Origin: Prevotella denticola
GTDB lineage: Bacteria > Bacteroidota > Bacteroidia > Bacteroidales > Bacteroidaceae
DNA: 64,000 bases
Assembly (NCBI RefSeq): GCF_900454835.1
Contig: NZ_UGTM01000002.1
Coordinates: forward strand, 186,001 to 250,000
Direction of reading: 5' to 3'
The notes under the pieces were generated by a model that ran no database searches, was not told where the DNA came from, and saw only the letters and a program-made list of their open reading frames with translations. A program made the translations under genes and the position numbers. Positions 16,194 through 24,975 of the stretch are shown here, in pieces. How positions within the stretch are numbered: the first letter of the stretch is position 1; every line of letters begins with the position of its first letter.

Positions 16194-17765
16194 ATGACAA
16201 GCGAAGTAATTATCGATGCCCAACCGAAAGAGATTTCGATTGCACTGCTCGAAGACAAGCGGCTGGTGGAATACCAGCGCGAGCCGAGAGAGGCCAGCTT
16301 CTCGGTTGGCAACATCTACGTGGCAAAGGTCAAGAAACTGATGCCGGGGCTGAACGCCTGCTTTGTAGATGTCGGTTATGAGCGTGACGCCTTTCTTCAT
16401 TATCTCGACTTAGGAAGCCAGTTCAGCTCCTATGCAAAGTATCTGAAACAGGTCCAGAGCGACCGTAAACGGCTTTATCCCATTCAGAAGGCCAGCCGCC
16501 TTCCCGACCTGCAGAAGGACGGCACCGTCCAGAACACGCTGCAGGTGGGCCAGGAGGTGATGGTACAGATCGTAAAAGAACCCATTTCCACCAAGGGGCC
16601 GCGCCTCACGGGCGAAATATCCTTCGCCGGCAGGTTCCTGGTGCTGATTCCTTTCGGGCATAAAGTCAGCGTCTCATCGAAAATCAGAAGCGGAGAGGAG
16701 CGCGCGCGCCTCAAGCAGCTCATACAGAGCATTACCCCCAAGAACTTCGGAGTAATCGTCCGTACGGTGGCTGAAGGAAAGCGTGTCGCCGAACTCGATG
16801 CCGAAATGAAGGTGCTCATGAGTCGGTGGAACGAGGCCATCACGAAGGTGCAGAAGACACAGGAACGCCCCCAGCTCATTTTCGAGGAGACAGGACGTGC
16901 CGTCGCCATGCTGCGCGACCTCTTCAACCCGACCTACGAGAACATCTACGTCAACGACAACGAAATCTGCACCGCCGTCCGTCACTATGTCTCTCTAATA
17001 GCCCCTGAAAAGGCGGGCATCGTGAAGAAGTACAACGGCAAGGTGCCTATCTTCGACAACTTCGACGTGACGAAGCAGATCAAGTCCAGTTTCGGAAAGA
17101 CCATCAACTACGGACACGGCTGCTACCTCATCATCGAACACACGGAAGCCATGCACGTCGTGGACGTGAACAGCGGGAACAGGACGAAGGAGAAAGCACA
17201 GGAACAGAACGCGCTCGACACCAATCTCGGCGCCGCCGACGAACTCGCCCGCCAGCTGCGGCTGCGCGACATGGGCGGAATCATCGTCGTCGACTTCATC
17301 GACATGAATCTGGCCGAAGACCGCCAGATGCTCTACGAACGAATGTGCAAGAACATGCAGAAGGACCGTGCCCGCCACAACATCCTTCCGCTGAGCAAGT
17401 TCGGACTGATGCAGATCACCCGGCAGCGTGTGCGCCCGGTAATGGACGTGGACGTAGACGAGGACTGCCCCACTTGTTTCGGCACGGGCAAGATCCGCTC
17501 GAGCATTCTCTTCACCGACCAGCTGGAACGGAAGATCGACCGGCTGGTGAACAAGGTCGGAGTAAAGAAGTTCTATCTGCACGTTCATCCCTATGTTGCC
17601 GCCTACATCAACAAAGGCTTTGTCTCCCTGAAACGAAAGTGGCAGATAAAGTACGGGATGGGGGTTCACATCATTCCTTCACAGAAACTTGCTTTCCTGC
17701 AGTATGAGTTCTATGATGCGAAACAGCAGTTCATCGACATGAAAGAACAGAATGACAGGTCCTGA
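16194..17765 (+). CDS. rng: Ribonuclease G/E family protein
   Basis: Endoribonuclease that cleaves single-stranded AU-rich RNA in rRNA maturation and mRNA decay. 523 residues, RNase G-like, without the long degradosome scaffold of RNase E. S1-domain start: VGNIYVAKVKKLMPGLNACFVDVGYERDAFLHYLDL (shown in part: VKKLMPGLNACFVDVGY). The catalytic DNase I-like region has VVDVNSGNRTKEKAQEQNAL and GGIIVVDFIDMNLAEDR with the two Mg-binding Asp residues, and the zinc link CPTCFGTGK sits at ~428-436. An insertion between S1 and RNase H-like parts is typical of Bacteroidetes. Start ATG at 16194 follows a 186-base gap from the small basic protein. Confidence 0.95.
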   Translation: MTSEVIIDAQPKEISIALLEDKRLVEYQREPREASFSVGNIYVAKVKKLMPGLNACFVDVGYERDAFLHYLDLGSQFSSYAKYLKQVQSDRKRLYPIQKASRLPDLQKDGTVQNTLQVGQEVMVQIVKEPISTKGPRLTGEISFAGRFLVLIPFGHKVSVSSKIRSGEERARLKQLIQSITPKNFGVIVRTVAEGKRVAELDAEMKVLMSRWNEAITKVQKTQERPQLIFEETGRAVAMLRDLFNPTYENIYVNDNEICTAVRHYVSLIAPEKAGIVKKYNGKVPIFDNFDVTKQIKSSFGKTINYGHGCYLIIEHTEAMHVVDVNSGNRTKEKAQEQNALDTNLGAADELARQLRLRDMGGIIVVDFIDMNLAEDRQMLYERMCKNMQKDRARHNILPLSKFGLMQITRQRVRPVMDVDVDEDCPTCFGTGKIRSSILFTDQLERKIDRLVNKVGVKKFYLHVHPYVAAYINKGFVSLKRKWQIKYGMGVHIIPSQKLAFLQYEFYDAKQQFIDMKEQNDRS

Positions 17766-17815
17766 CACACGGAACTAAGTCGTTGGATAAAAATGAAAGG
17801 CCAACAAGACTACAG

Positions 17816-17851
17816 ACGGCCCGCTGTCTCCATTGTGAGACGGCGGGCCGT
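17816..17851 (+). terminator. Hairpin after RNase G/E
   Basis: ACGGCCCGCTGTCTC pairs with GAGACGGCGGGCCGT around the loop CATTGT, with one T-G wobble in a 15-bp stem, 50 bases after the stop. No U-tract follows. Confidence 0.5.
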
Positions 17852-18644
17852 TCCGGTTCATGCGGTCTGTACTCGGCTTCCGCCCCGTCCTCTCCCCAGG
17901 AAGCTGGCAGAGCCCCGGATCTGTACGGAAGTCCAAGGAGGCTGGATGCAGAGCAACATGGCTAAACAGGAGAATGGCAGACGACATGGAAATAAATTTA
18001 CATTCCAAAGGGCTGCAAGTCCGTTTCCCACGGCCAGGACAACCGGCAGGAAAGAGGCGGAGGAATGCCAGCGGCGGAAAAGGGCCTTACTTCCTTTCCA
18101 ACCGAGGCCCTGTTGCGTCCCAACCAAGGCCTACTTCGATGCCAGTTAACGCCTGTTTGCAAGGTTGTCAGGCACCTTTTCCGCCGGAGATGTATATACC
18201 TGTAAACCAGCCATCTGCAAACTTCTCTCCACGCTTCCCGCCCTGTACTCCCGATCTTCATCCGCCGCATGGGATCCACGAAACCCCAGAGATGTTTCCC
18301 ATCCAGAAGGAGATAAAATATCAGTACAAAACACTTGAACGGAAAGCAGGGCCATACCCGGGCGGTACAAGCCGGAAGATCCCGACGGATGCGTGCAGAA
18401 GTCTGGGGAGGACAGTCGACTGCACCTTTTTCATGTGAAGTCCCCCGACCGGGAGAAGTCACAGGAATGGCCAGATGCGAAAGCGGTGCCGAGAGACCGT
18501 CCCAGAACTGGAACAGAAAGGACAGCAAGCCGTTTTCGGACAATTATAATTGATTATTATTCACCTGGAACGACAAAAACAGTTAACCTTGTTAAAAACA
18601 TCCAGTTTAATTAACCTTTATATGTTAATGGATTAAGAAATTCT
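17852..18644. other. Long intergenic region without supported genes
   Basis: Short frames exist in several registers but have no family resemblance, no usable promoter and biased composition. The only recognisable content is the 22-bp repeat block at 18080-18180 and the promoter near 18645. A small RNA cannot be excluded. Confidence 0.5.
18080..18180. repeat. Block B of the dispersed ~22-bp repeat family
   Basis: Units AGGGCCTTACTTCCTTTCCA, AGGCCCTGTTGCGTCCCAA, AGGCCTACTTCGATGCCAG, ACGCCTGTTTGCAAGGTTG, ending in GGCACCTTTT, the complement of the AAAGGTGC end motif. Period about 22 bp. Confidence 0.7.
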
Positions 18645-18652
18645 TATCTTTG
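18645..18652 (+). promoter_or_regulatory. -7 promoter element of the histidine kinase/response regulator pair
   Basis: TATCTTTG, 70 bases before the kinase ATG at 18723, preceded by an AT-rich stretch with TTAACC repeats (18583-18618: GTTAACC, ATTAACC). Confidence 0.6.
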
Positions 18653-18722
18653 CAGTCATGTAGGGAAAACAGGATGCCGCATGAGGATTGTTCCTGTACA
18701 TACATGAAAGAAACAGGAGATA

Positions 18723-20279
18723 ATGAAGAAGAAGACAATTTGGACAATAGCAGTGATCATGGGGCTCTCGTTCCTTGGCTTGCTTCTGCTCCAGCTCAAC
18801 TACATCGAAGAGATGGCCGAGATGAAGAAGGAACAGTTTGACGAGTCGGTCAACCGCGCCCTCTATCAGGCATCCCGCAACATGGAGCTGAACGAGACCC
18901 TTCGTTATCTGGAAGACGATGTCAACAGGAAGGAACGGATGTCGCACACGGAGACGGCGACACCGGGCAACACCCCCACGGCAGCCCACCAGCCACCCGC
19001 CACCGACAACCAGGGAGAGCCCTACACGTCCTTCGAGGCGAAACTGCTCCAGTCGAAGCCTTCCCTGACCCCGAAAGCGATGATCCTGCGCAACGACAGC
19101 AGTTCGCTCTCGGCGACGAAACGCAATATGCAGGAGATTGTCCGCAACCGTTACGTCTACCAGAAGGCCATGCTGGAAGAGGTTATCTACAACATCCTCT
19201 ATTCGGCATCGGACAAGCCGCTGCGCCAGCGCATCAACTTCAAGCTGCTGGATCAGGACCTGAAGGCGGAGATGATGAACAACGGCATCAACATCCCCTA
19301 CCACTTCACGGTGACGACACAGGACGGACGCGAGGTCTACCGCTGTCCCGACTACGTCAGCGACGGCGAGGAGAACACCTACTCACAGGTGCTCTTCCGC
19401 AACGACCCGGTGAACAGGATGGGCGTGGTGAAGGTGCATTTCCCGGAAATGAACAACTACATCTTCTCCAGCGTGCGCTTCATGATTCCGTCCATCATCT
19501 TCACTTTCGTGCTGCTGGTGACGTTCATCTTCACGATCGTCATCATCTTCCGGCAGAAACGGTACAGCGAGATAAAGAACGACTTTATCAACAACATGAC
19601 GCACGAACTGAAGACCCCGATCGCGAGCATCTCCCTGGCGGCCCAGATGATGAACGACAAGAGTCTTGCGAAGAGCCCGAAGATGATGGAACATCTGGGC
19701 AGTGTCATCAACGACGAGTCGAAACGGCTGCGCTTCCTCGTCGAGAAGGTTCTGCAGATGAGCATGTACGACCGCAAGAAAGCGGTGCTGAAGAAGAAGT
19801 ACACTGACCTCAACGAGATGGTGGAGACCATCGCCAACTCGTTCAGCCTGCGCGTGGAGCATACGGGTGGAAAGGTCTACACTGACATCGAGGCGGTGGA
19901 TTCGACAATGTACGTCGACGAGATGCACTTCCAGAACGTCATCTTCAATCTTCTGGACAATGCCGTCAAGTATGCCAGGCCCGACGAGCCGCTGAACGTC
20001 TACCTGAAGACCTGGAACACGAACGAGCACCTCTATCTCTCCGTGCGCGATACCGGACAGGGCATCAAGAAGGAGAACCTGAAGAAGATCTTCGACAAGT
20101 TCTACCGCGTGCATACCGGCAACCGCCACGACGTGAAAGGCTTCGGCCTCGGCCTGGCCTACGTGAAGAAGATGGTCGACCTGCACGACGGCGAGATCAA
20201 GGTGCTGAGCGAATACGGCAAGGGAACGAAGTTCATCATCAAGCTCCCGGTGATCCGCGATGAAGCATTCGAGGAATAA
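18723..20279 (+). CDS. rprX: Sensor histidine kinase, RprX-like
   Basis: 518 residues. TM1 (~8-25), a periplasmic sensor region (~26-250) with a Pro/Thr-rich stretch near 80-100, TM2 (~253-276), then the HisKA domain with the phospho-acceptor His294 in FINNMTHELKTPIASIS and the HATPase domain: N-box VIFNLLDNAVKYA, G1 VRDTGQGI, F-box IFDKFYRV and G2 GFGLGLAYVKKMVD. No HAMP is obvious. With the OmpR-type regulator 33 bases downstream it matches the RprX/RprY pair of Bacteroides and Porphyromonas, linked there to stress, sodium-pump and antibiotic-related phenotypes. Stimulus unknown. The symbol rests on overall resemblance and gene order. Confidence 0.88.
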   Translation: MKKKTIWTIAVIMGLSFLGLLLLQLNYIEEMAEMKKEQFDESVNRALYQASRNMELNETLRYLEDDVNRKERMSHTETATPGNTPTAAHQPPATDNQGEPYTSFEAKLLQSKPSLTPKAMILRNDSSSLSATKRNMQEIVRNRYVYQKAMLEEVIYNILYSASDKPLRQRINFKLLDQDLKAEMMNNGINIPYHFTVTTQDGREVYRCPDYVSDGEENTYSQVLFRNDPVNRMGVVKVHFPEMNNYIFSSVRFMIPSIIFTFVLLVTFIFTIVIIFRQKRYSEIKNDFINNMTHELKTPIASISLAAQMMNDKSLAKSPKMMEHLGSVINDESKRLRFLVEKVLQMSMYDRKKAVLKKKYTDLNEMVETIANSFSLRVEHTGGKVYTDIEAVDSTMYVDEMHFQNVIFNLLDNAVKYARPDEPLNVYLKTWNTNEHLYLSVRDTGQGIKKENLKKIFDKFYRVHTGNRHDVKGFGLGLAYVKKMVDLHDGEIKVLSEYGKGTKFIIKLPVIRDEAFEE

Positions 20280-20312
20280 ACAAGAATAAAAACCATTTAA
20301 CACGTATAGATT

Positions 20313-21020
20313 ATGGATGAGAATTTGAAAATCCTGTTGTGTGAAGACGATGAGAATCTCGGCACACTGTTGAGTGAATATCTGCAGGCGAAAGGCTATC
20401 AGGCCGACCTCTGCCCCGACGGTGAGGCGGGCTACAGGGCCTTTCTGAAGAACAAGTACGACATCTGCGTGCTGGATGTCATGATGCCGAAGAAGGACGG
20501 TTTTACCCTTGCACAGGAAATCCGCCAGGCAAACACGGAAGTTCCTATTATCTTCCTTACCGCAAAGCAGCTGAAGGAAGACATCCTGGAAGGATTCAAG
20601 ATCGGTGCTGACGACTACATCACCAAGCCGTTCTCCATGGAGGAGCTCGTGTTCCGTATCGAGGCCATTCTCCGCCGTGTCAGGGGGAAGAAGACCAAGG
20701 AGTCTACCATGTACAAGATTGGCCGCTTCACGTTCGACACCCAGAAGCAGCTGCTCACACTGGACGGTGACCCGGCGAAGGCCACCAAGCTCACCACGAA
20801 GGAGAACGAACTCCTGGCCCTGCTCTGCGCCCATGCCAACGAAATTCTACAGCGTGACTATGCGCTGAAGACCATCTGGATCGACGACAACTACTTCAAT
20901 GCACGCTCCATGGACGTCTACATCACCAAGCTGCGGAAGCATCTGAAACCGGACGATCAGATTGAAATCATCAACATACACGGCAAGGGCTACAAGCTCA
21001 TCGTACCGGACGAGGAGTAA
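20313..21020 (+). CDS. rprY: Response regulator transcription factor, RprY-like (OmpR family)
   Basis: 235 residues. Receiver domain (~5-120): acidic pair E11/D12-D13 in LLCEDDENLG, phospho-acceptor Asp55 in ICVLDVMMPKKDGF, Thr/Lys switch in IIFLTAKQLKEDIL and the GADDYITKPFSMEEL end. C-terminal winged helix (~135-233): FTFDTQKQLLTLDG, LTTKENELLALLC, and recognition helix YFNARSMDVYITKLRKHLK. It is phosphorylated by the neighbouring kinase and binds DNA. In P. gingivalis RprY controls redox and sodium-translocation genes; whether it regulates the nad operon 190 bases downstream is an open question. Confidence 0.92.
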   Translation: MDENLKILLCEDDENLGTLLSEYLQAKGYQADLCPDGEAGYRAFLKNKYDICVLDVMMPKKDGFTLAQEIRQANTEVPIIFLTAKQLKEDILEGFKIGADDYITKPFSMEELVFRIEAILRRVRGKKTKESTMYKIGRFTFDTQKQLLTLDGDPAKATKLTTKENELLALLCAHANEILQRDYALKTIWIDDNYFNARSMDVYITKLRKHLKPDDQIEIINIHGKGYKLIVPDEE

Positions 21021-21068
21021 ACGGTACCGGCCATCATACGGCCCTGCTGTATGGAAGATGCACACACG

Positions 21069-21116
21069 ACAACGCCGTCCTTCCCCCCATGAGGGGCAGG
21101 ACGGCGTTGTCTTTTT
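21069..21116 (+). terminator. Intrinsic terminator after the RprX/RprY pair
   Basis: ACAACGCCGTCCTTCCCC pairs with GGGGCAGGACGGCGTTGT (17 of 18 pairs, one mismatch) around CCATGA, followed directly by CTTTTTCCC. Good rho-independent terminator. Confidence 0.85.
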
Positions 21117-21170
21117 CCCGTTCCGGCGATTTAAAATCTTCTTTTCAAATGGTATTACAGCATTTTTTAT

Positions 21171-21178
21171 TACTTTTG
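21171..21178 (+). promoter_or_regulatory. -7 promoter element of the nadB-nadA-nadC operon
   Basis: TACTTTTG, 34 bases before the nadB ATG at 21213. A start codon at 21192 would leave almost no leader, so 21213 is preferred. Confidence 0.6.
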
Positions 21179-21212
21179 CACTGATGTTTGATTGATATCA
21201 GAACAAAGAATT

Positions 21213-22805
21213 ATGATACACAAATTCGACTTCCTCGTTATCGGCGGCGGTATCGCAGGAATGAGCTATGCGCTGAGCGTGGCGAAAAGCGGCAAGGGAA
21301 AGGTCGCACTTGTATGCAAGACCTCCCTGGAAGAAGCCAACACGGCCAAGGCACAGGGAGGCGTGGCAGCCGTAACCAACCTTGCCGTAGACAATTTCGA
21401 GAAGCACATCAACGACACGATGGTCGCCGGCGACTACATTTCCGACCTGTCTGCCGTGAAGCATGTCGTATGCAACGCCCCTGATGCCATCAGGTCGCTC
21501 GTCGGATGGGGTGTGAACTTCGACAAGAACAAGGACGGCAACTACGACCTGCACCGGGAGGGCGGACACAGCGACTTCCGCATCCTCCACCATGCCGACG
21601 ACACCGGTTTCGAGATACAGCGCGGACTGATGGAAGCCGTGAGGAACGACAGCAACATCACCGTGTTCGAAAACCATTACGCCGTGGAAATCATCACACA
21701 GCACCACCTCGGCGTACAGGTGACGCGCCGAACACCGGACATAGAATGCTACGGAGCATACATCCTCGACCCCGAGACCGGGAAAGTCGACACGTTCCTG
21801 AGCAAAGTCACGCTCATGGCGACAGGCGGTGTGGGAGCCGTCTATGCCATGACCTCCAATCCGGTGATCGCCACAGGAGACGGCATCGCAATGGTCTACC
21901 GGGCCAAGGGAACCGTGAAGGACATGGAGTTCGTACAGTTCCACCCCACCGTCCTCTACAATCCGGCGGAGACCCATCCGGCTTTCCTGATCACCGAGGC
22001 GATGCGCGGATACGGCGGCGTGCTACGCCTGCCGGACGGAAAGGAGTTCATGCAGAAGTATGACAAACGACTGTCATTGGCCCCGCGCGACATCGTGGCA
22101 CGGGCCATCGACCACGAGATGAAGATTCACGGACTGAATCATGTCTGCCTCGACGTGACGCACAAGGATGCCGAAGAGACCAGGCGGCACTTCCCGCACA
22201 TCTATGAGAAATGCCTGAGCATCGGCATCGACATCACCAGAGACTACATACCGGTCTGTCCCAGTGCCCACTATATGTGCGGCGGCATCAAGGTCGACCT
22301 GAATGCGGAAAGCTCCATCCACAGGCTCTACGCCGTAGGCGAATGTTCCTGCACGGGGCTGCACGGCGGGAACCGCCTGGCCAGCAATTCACTGATAGAA
22401 GCCGTCGTCTACGCCAAGTCGGCAGCCGAACATTCCCTCCAGGTGATAGACGGCTACGACTACAACACGAACATTCCCGAATGGAACGACGAGGGAACGA
22501 TGACCAATGAAGAGCACGTTCTGATCACGCAGAGCGTCAAGGAAGTCGGCGAAATCATGAGCAACTACGTCGGCATCGTGCGCAGCGACCTGCGCCTGAA
22601 GCGTGCGTGGGACCGGCTGGACCTGCTGTATGAGGAGACGGAAGACCTCTTCAAACGGGTGAAGGCGACGAAGGACATCTGCGAACTGCGCAACATGATC
22701 AACGTCGGCTACCTGATAACCCGGCAGGCCATAGAGCGGAAGGAAAGCCGCGGACTGCACTATACCGTGGACTATCCGAAGCACGCCTACGACCGGAAAC
22801 AGTAA
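21213..22805 (+). CDS. nadB: L-aspartate oxidase
   Basis: FAD enzyme that oxidises L-aspartate to iminoaspartate, first step of de novo NAD synthesis; under anaerobiosis fumarate is the likely electron acceptor. 530 residues from ATG 21213 (MIHKFDFLVIGGGIAG). FAD-binding GGGIAGMSYAL at the N-terminus, the TAKAQGGVAAV flavin loop, HREGGHSDFRILHHAD (substrate-site His/Arg), GGVGAVYAMTSNP, the HPAFLITEAMRGYGG, SAHYMCGGIKVD and GLHGGNRLASNSLIEA blocks and the C-terminal helical domain (~420-530). The fumarate reductase-like fold is shared, but the gene order with nadA and nadC fixes the assignment. Confidence 0.97.
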   Translation: MIHKFDFLVIGGGIAGMSYALSVAKSGKGKVALVCKTSLEEANTAKAQGGVAAVTNLAVDNFEKHINDTMVAGDYISDLSAVKHVVCNAPDAIRSLVGWGVNFDKNKDGNYDLHREGGHSDFRILHHADDTGFEIQRGLMEAVRNDSNITVFENHYAVEIITQHHLGVQVTRRTPDIECYGAYILDPETGKVDTFLSKVTLMATGGVGAVYAMTSNPVIATGDGIAMVYRAKGTVKDMEFVQFHPTVLYNPAETHPAFLITEAMRGYGGVLRLPDGKEFMQKYDKRLSLAPRDIVARAIDHEMKIHGLNHVCLDVTHKDAEETRRHFPHIYEKCLSIGIDITRDYIPVCPSAHYMCGGIKVDLNAESSIHRLYAVGECSCTGLHGGNRLASNSLIEAVVYAKSAAEHSLQVIDGYDYNTNIPEWNDEGTMTNEEHVLITQSVKEVGEIMSNYVGIVRSDLRLKRAWDRLDLLYEETEDLFKRVKATKDICELRNMINVGYLITRQAIERKESRGLHYTVDYPKHAYDRKQ

Positions 22806-22904
22806 GAACGGAAAACGGAAAGACCATACAGGACACGGGCCGCCGACACTTTCCCCCACCGGACAATTGCATTTCACGTGCATGACAACTGTACCTCGCA
22901 CGCA

Positions 22905-22937
22905 TTATAATTGAACTTTGCTTGCTTTATAATTGAA
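22905..22937 (+). promoter_or_regulatory. Two direct repeats in front of nadA
   Basis: TTATAATTGAA occurs at 22905-22915 and again at 22927-22937, exactly 22 bp apart (two helical turns), the second ending 4 bases before the nadA ATG. Between them lies GAACTTTGC, a near-match to a -7 element. Possible operator plus secondary promoter. Confidence 0.4.
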
Positions 22938-22941
22938 TAAA

Positions 22942-23934
22942 ATGACAGACAAGAAATGGCAGGAACAGGGCTTCATAGACGAGCCTATCCCTGAAAACAC
23001 AGATATCAAAGCGGAAATACGCAGGATGTGCAAGGAAAAGAATGCCCTCATCATGGCACATTACTATACAGAGGGCGTCATCCAGGAGCTGGCCGACTTC
23101 GTGGGAGACAGCCTGGCGCTGGCACAGAAAGCGGCAGCGACCGACGCCGACATCATCGTCATGTGCGGTGTACATTTCATGGGCGAGACGAACAAGATAC
23201 TCTGTCCGGAGAAGAAAATACTCGTCCCCGACCTGAATGCCTCCTGCTCGCTGGCGGAAAGCTGTCCGGCCGACGAGTTCGAGACGTTCGTTAAAGCGCA
23301 TCCGGGCCATACGGTGGTAAGCTACGTCAACACGACGGCCGCCACCAAGGCATTGACCGATGTCGTGGTGACGAGCAGCAATGCACGCCAGATAGTGGAG
23401 TCCCTGCCGGAAGACACCCCCATCATCTTCGGTCCGGACCAGAACCTCGGCAATTACATCAACGGGCTTACCGGCCGGAAGATGGTACTGTGGAACGGAG
23501 CCTGCCATGTACACGAAAAGTTCTCGGTGGAGAAGATTCTCCAGCTGAAACGTGAGCACCCGGCGGCCAAGATACTGGCTCATCCCGAATGCAAGGGGCC
23601 TGTCATCAGCCTGGCCGACAAGGTGGGAAGCACGGCGGCCCTGCTGAAATACAGCATTACGGACGACGCACAGGAGTTCATCGTGGCTACGGAAAGCGGC
23701 ATCCTGACCGAGATGCAGAAGTCGGCCCCACAGAAAACATTTATCCCCGCACCGCCCGACGACAGCACCTGCGCCTGCAACGAATGCAATTACATGAAGC
23801 TCATCACGCTGGAAAAACTGTACAACTGCCTGAAATACGAGTGGCCCTCCATCGAGGTAGAGCCCGAAGTGGCAGAGAAGGCGGTCAGACCCATCCAGAG
23901 AATGCTGGAGATTTCCAGACGCTTAGGTTTATAA
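22942..23934 (+). CDS. nadA: Quinolinate synthase NadA
   Basis: [4Fe-4S] enzyme condensing iminoaspartate with dihydroxyacetone phosphate to quinolinate. 330 residues from ATG 22942 (MTDKKWQEQGF). Triple-domain NadA motifs: IMAHYYTEGVIQELADFVGDS, VMCGVHFMGET with Cys75, NASCSLAESCP, VTSSNARQIV, FGPDQNLGNYI, LWNGACHVHEKF with Cys188, HPECKGPV, and the C-terminal cluster CACNEC (277-282). Cys75, Cys188 and one of the last cluster should hold the iron-sulphur centre, so the enzyme is oxygen-sensitive. It lies 136 bases after nadB and 19 before nadC, in one operon. An in-frame TTG at 22933 is a weaker start. Confidence 0.97.
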   Translation: MTDKKWQEQGFIDEPIPENTDIKAEIRRMCKEKNALIMAHYYTEGVIQELADFVGDSLALAQKAAATDADIIVMCGVHFMGETNKILCPEKKILVPDLNASCSLAESCPADEFETFVKAHPGHTVVSYVNTTAATKALTDVVVTSSNARQIVESLPEDTPIIFGPDQNLGNYINGLTGRKMVLWNGACHVHEKFSVEKILQLKREHPAAKILAHPECKGPVISLADKVGSTAALLKYSITDDAQEFIVATESGILTEMQKSAPQKTFIPAPPDDSTCACNECNYMKLITLEKLYNCLKYEWPSIEVEPEVAEKAVRPIQRMLEISRRLGL

Positions 23935-23953
23935 TTTCAAAATCGAATACATC

Positions 23954-24820
23954 ATGCTATCTGTAGAAGAACTTAACGACAGACTCATCGAACTCGCTTT
24001 CAGCGAAGACATCGGCGACGGCGACCATACGACGCTCTGCTGCATACCTGCGGACGCCATGGGCGAGAGCCGGCTGCTGATCAAGGAGGAAGGCATACTG
24101 GCCGGAGTAGAAATTGCAAAAAAGGTGTTCCATCACTTCGACCCGGAACTGCAGGTGGAGGTCTACATGGAAGACGGTTCGCACGTGAAGCCCGGCGATA
24201 TTGCCCTGAGCGTAAAGGGGCGCGAACGCAGCCTGCTGCAGACGGAACGCCTCATGCTCAACATCATGCAGCGCATGAGCGGCATTGCCACCATGACGCA
24301 CAGATACCAGCAGGCATTGATCGATGCCGGTACGAAGACGCGCGTCCTCGACACCCGCAAGACGACACCGGGCATGAGGATGCTGGAGAAGGAAGCTGTA
24401 AAAATCGGCGGCGGGATGAACCACCGTATCGGGCTCTTTGACATGATTCTCCTGAAAGACAACCACATAGACTTCTGCGGAGGCATTCACAATGCCATCT
24501 CCCGGGCCAAGCAATATTGCGAGGAACACGGCAAGGAGGGGCTCAAGATCGAATGTGAGGTGCGGAACTTCAAGGAGCTGGAGGAGGCTCTGGCAGAGGG
24601 CTGCGACCGCATCATGTTCGACAACTTCACACCCGAGGACACACGCAAGGCGGTGGAGATGGTCGGCGGACGCTGCGAGACGGAGTCGAGCGGCGGCATC
24701 ACCTTCGAGACGATGATTCCTTATGCGAAGGCCGGTGTCGACTTCATCTCCTTCGGTGCGCTTACCCACAGTGTCAAAGGACTTGACATGAGCCTGAAAG
24801 CCGCTTCCGGAGACAGATAA
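23954..24820 (+). CDS. nadC: Nicotinate-nucleotide pyrophosphorylase (carboxylating)
   Basis: Quinolinate phosphoribosyltransferase: quinolinate plus PRPP gives nicotinate mononucleotide, CO2 and PPi, closing the de novo branch to NAD. 288 residues, standard. N-terminal sandwich domain (~1-110) with EDIGDGDHTTLCCIP, then the barrel with DTRKTTPGMRMLEKEAVKIGGG (active-site Arg/Lys), HRIGLFDMILLKDNHI, IECEVRNFKELEEALAEGCD, IMFDNFTPEDTRKAV and ESSGGITFETM. The frame starts at 23954, 19 bases after the nadA stop. Nothing is missing. Confidence 0.97.
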   Translation: MLSVEELNDRLIELAFSEDIGDGDHTTLCCIPADAMGESRLLIKEEGILAGVEIAKKVFHHFDPELQVEVYMEDGSHVKPGDIALSVKGRERSLLQTERLMLNIMQRMSGIATMTHRYQQALIDAGTKTRVLDTRKTTPGMRMLEKEAVKIGGGMNHRIGLFDMILLKDNHIDFCGGIHNAISRAKQYCEEHGKEGLKIECEVRNFKELEEALAEGCDRIMFDNFTPEDTRKAVEMVGGRCETESSGGITFETMIPYAKAGVDFISFGALTHSVKGLDMSLKAASGDR

Positions 24821-24860
24821 TCATCTGGGAAACAGACCGGACTTACGGAATGGAAAAGAC

Positions 24861-24898
24861 TGTCCCCACGGAAACCGAAATCTGTTTCCGTGGGGACA
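24861..24898. terminator. Bidirectional terminator between nadC and hexosaminidase
   Basis: TGTCCCCACGGAAAC (24861-24875) and its exact complement (24884-24898) around CGAAATCT. Read on the minus strand it is followed by GTCTTTTCC. Serves both convergent units. Confidence 0.75.
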
Positions 24899-24975
24899 AA
24901 TCGTTTCTGCAGGCAGCTGCACGGGACGTATTGTCCATGTCAGGGCATATCCTGAAACCGCTGCAATGAAAGATT

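Noticed and set aside
17783..18553. Several short plus- and minus-strand frames in the gap after RNase G/E
   Set aside because: Mutually overlapping, cross a hairpin and repeat block B, no domains or promoters.
19383..20834. Long minus-strand frame opposite the histidine kinase and response regulator
   Set aside because: Antisense shadow of two well-defined genes, spanning their boundary.
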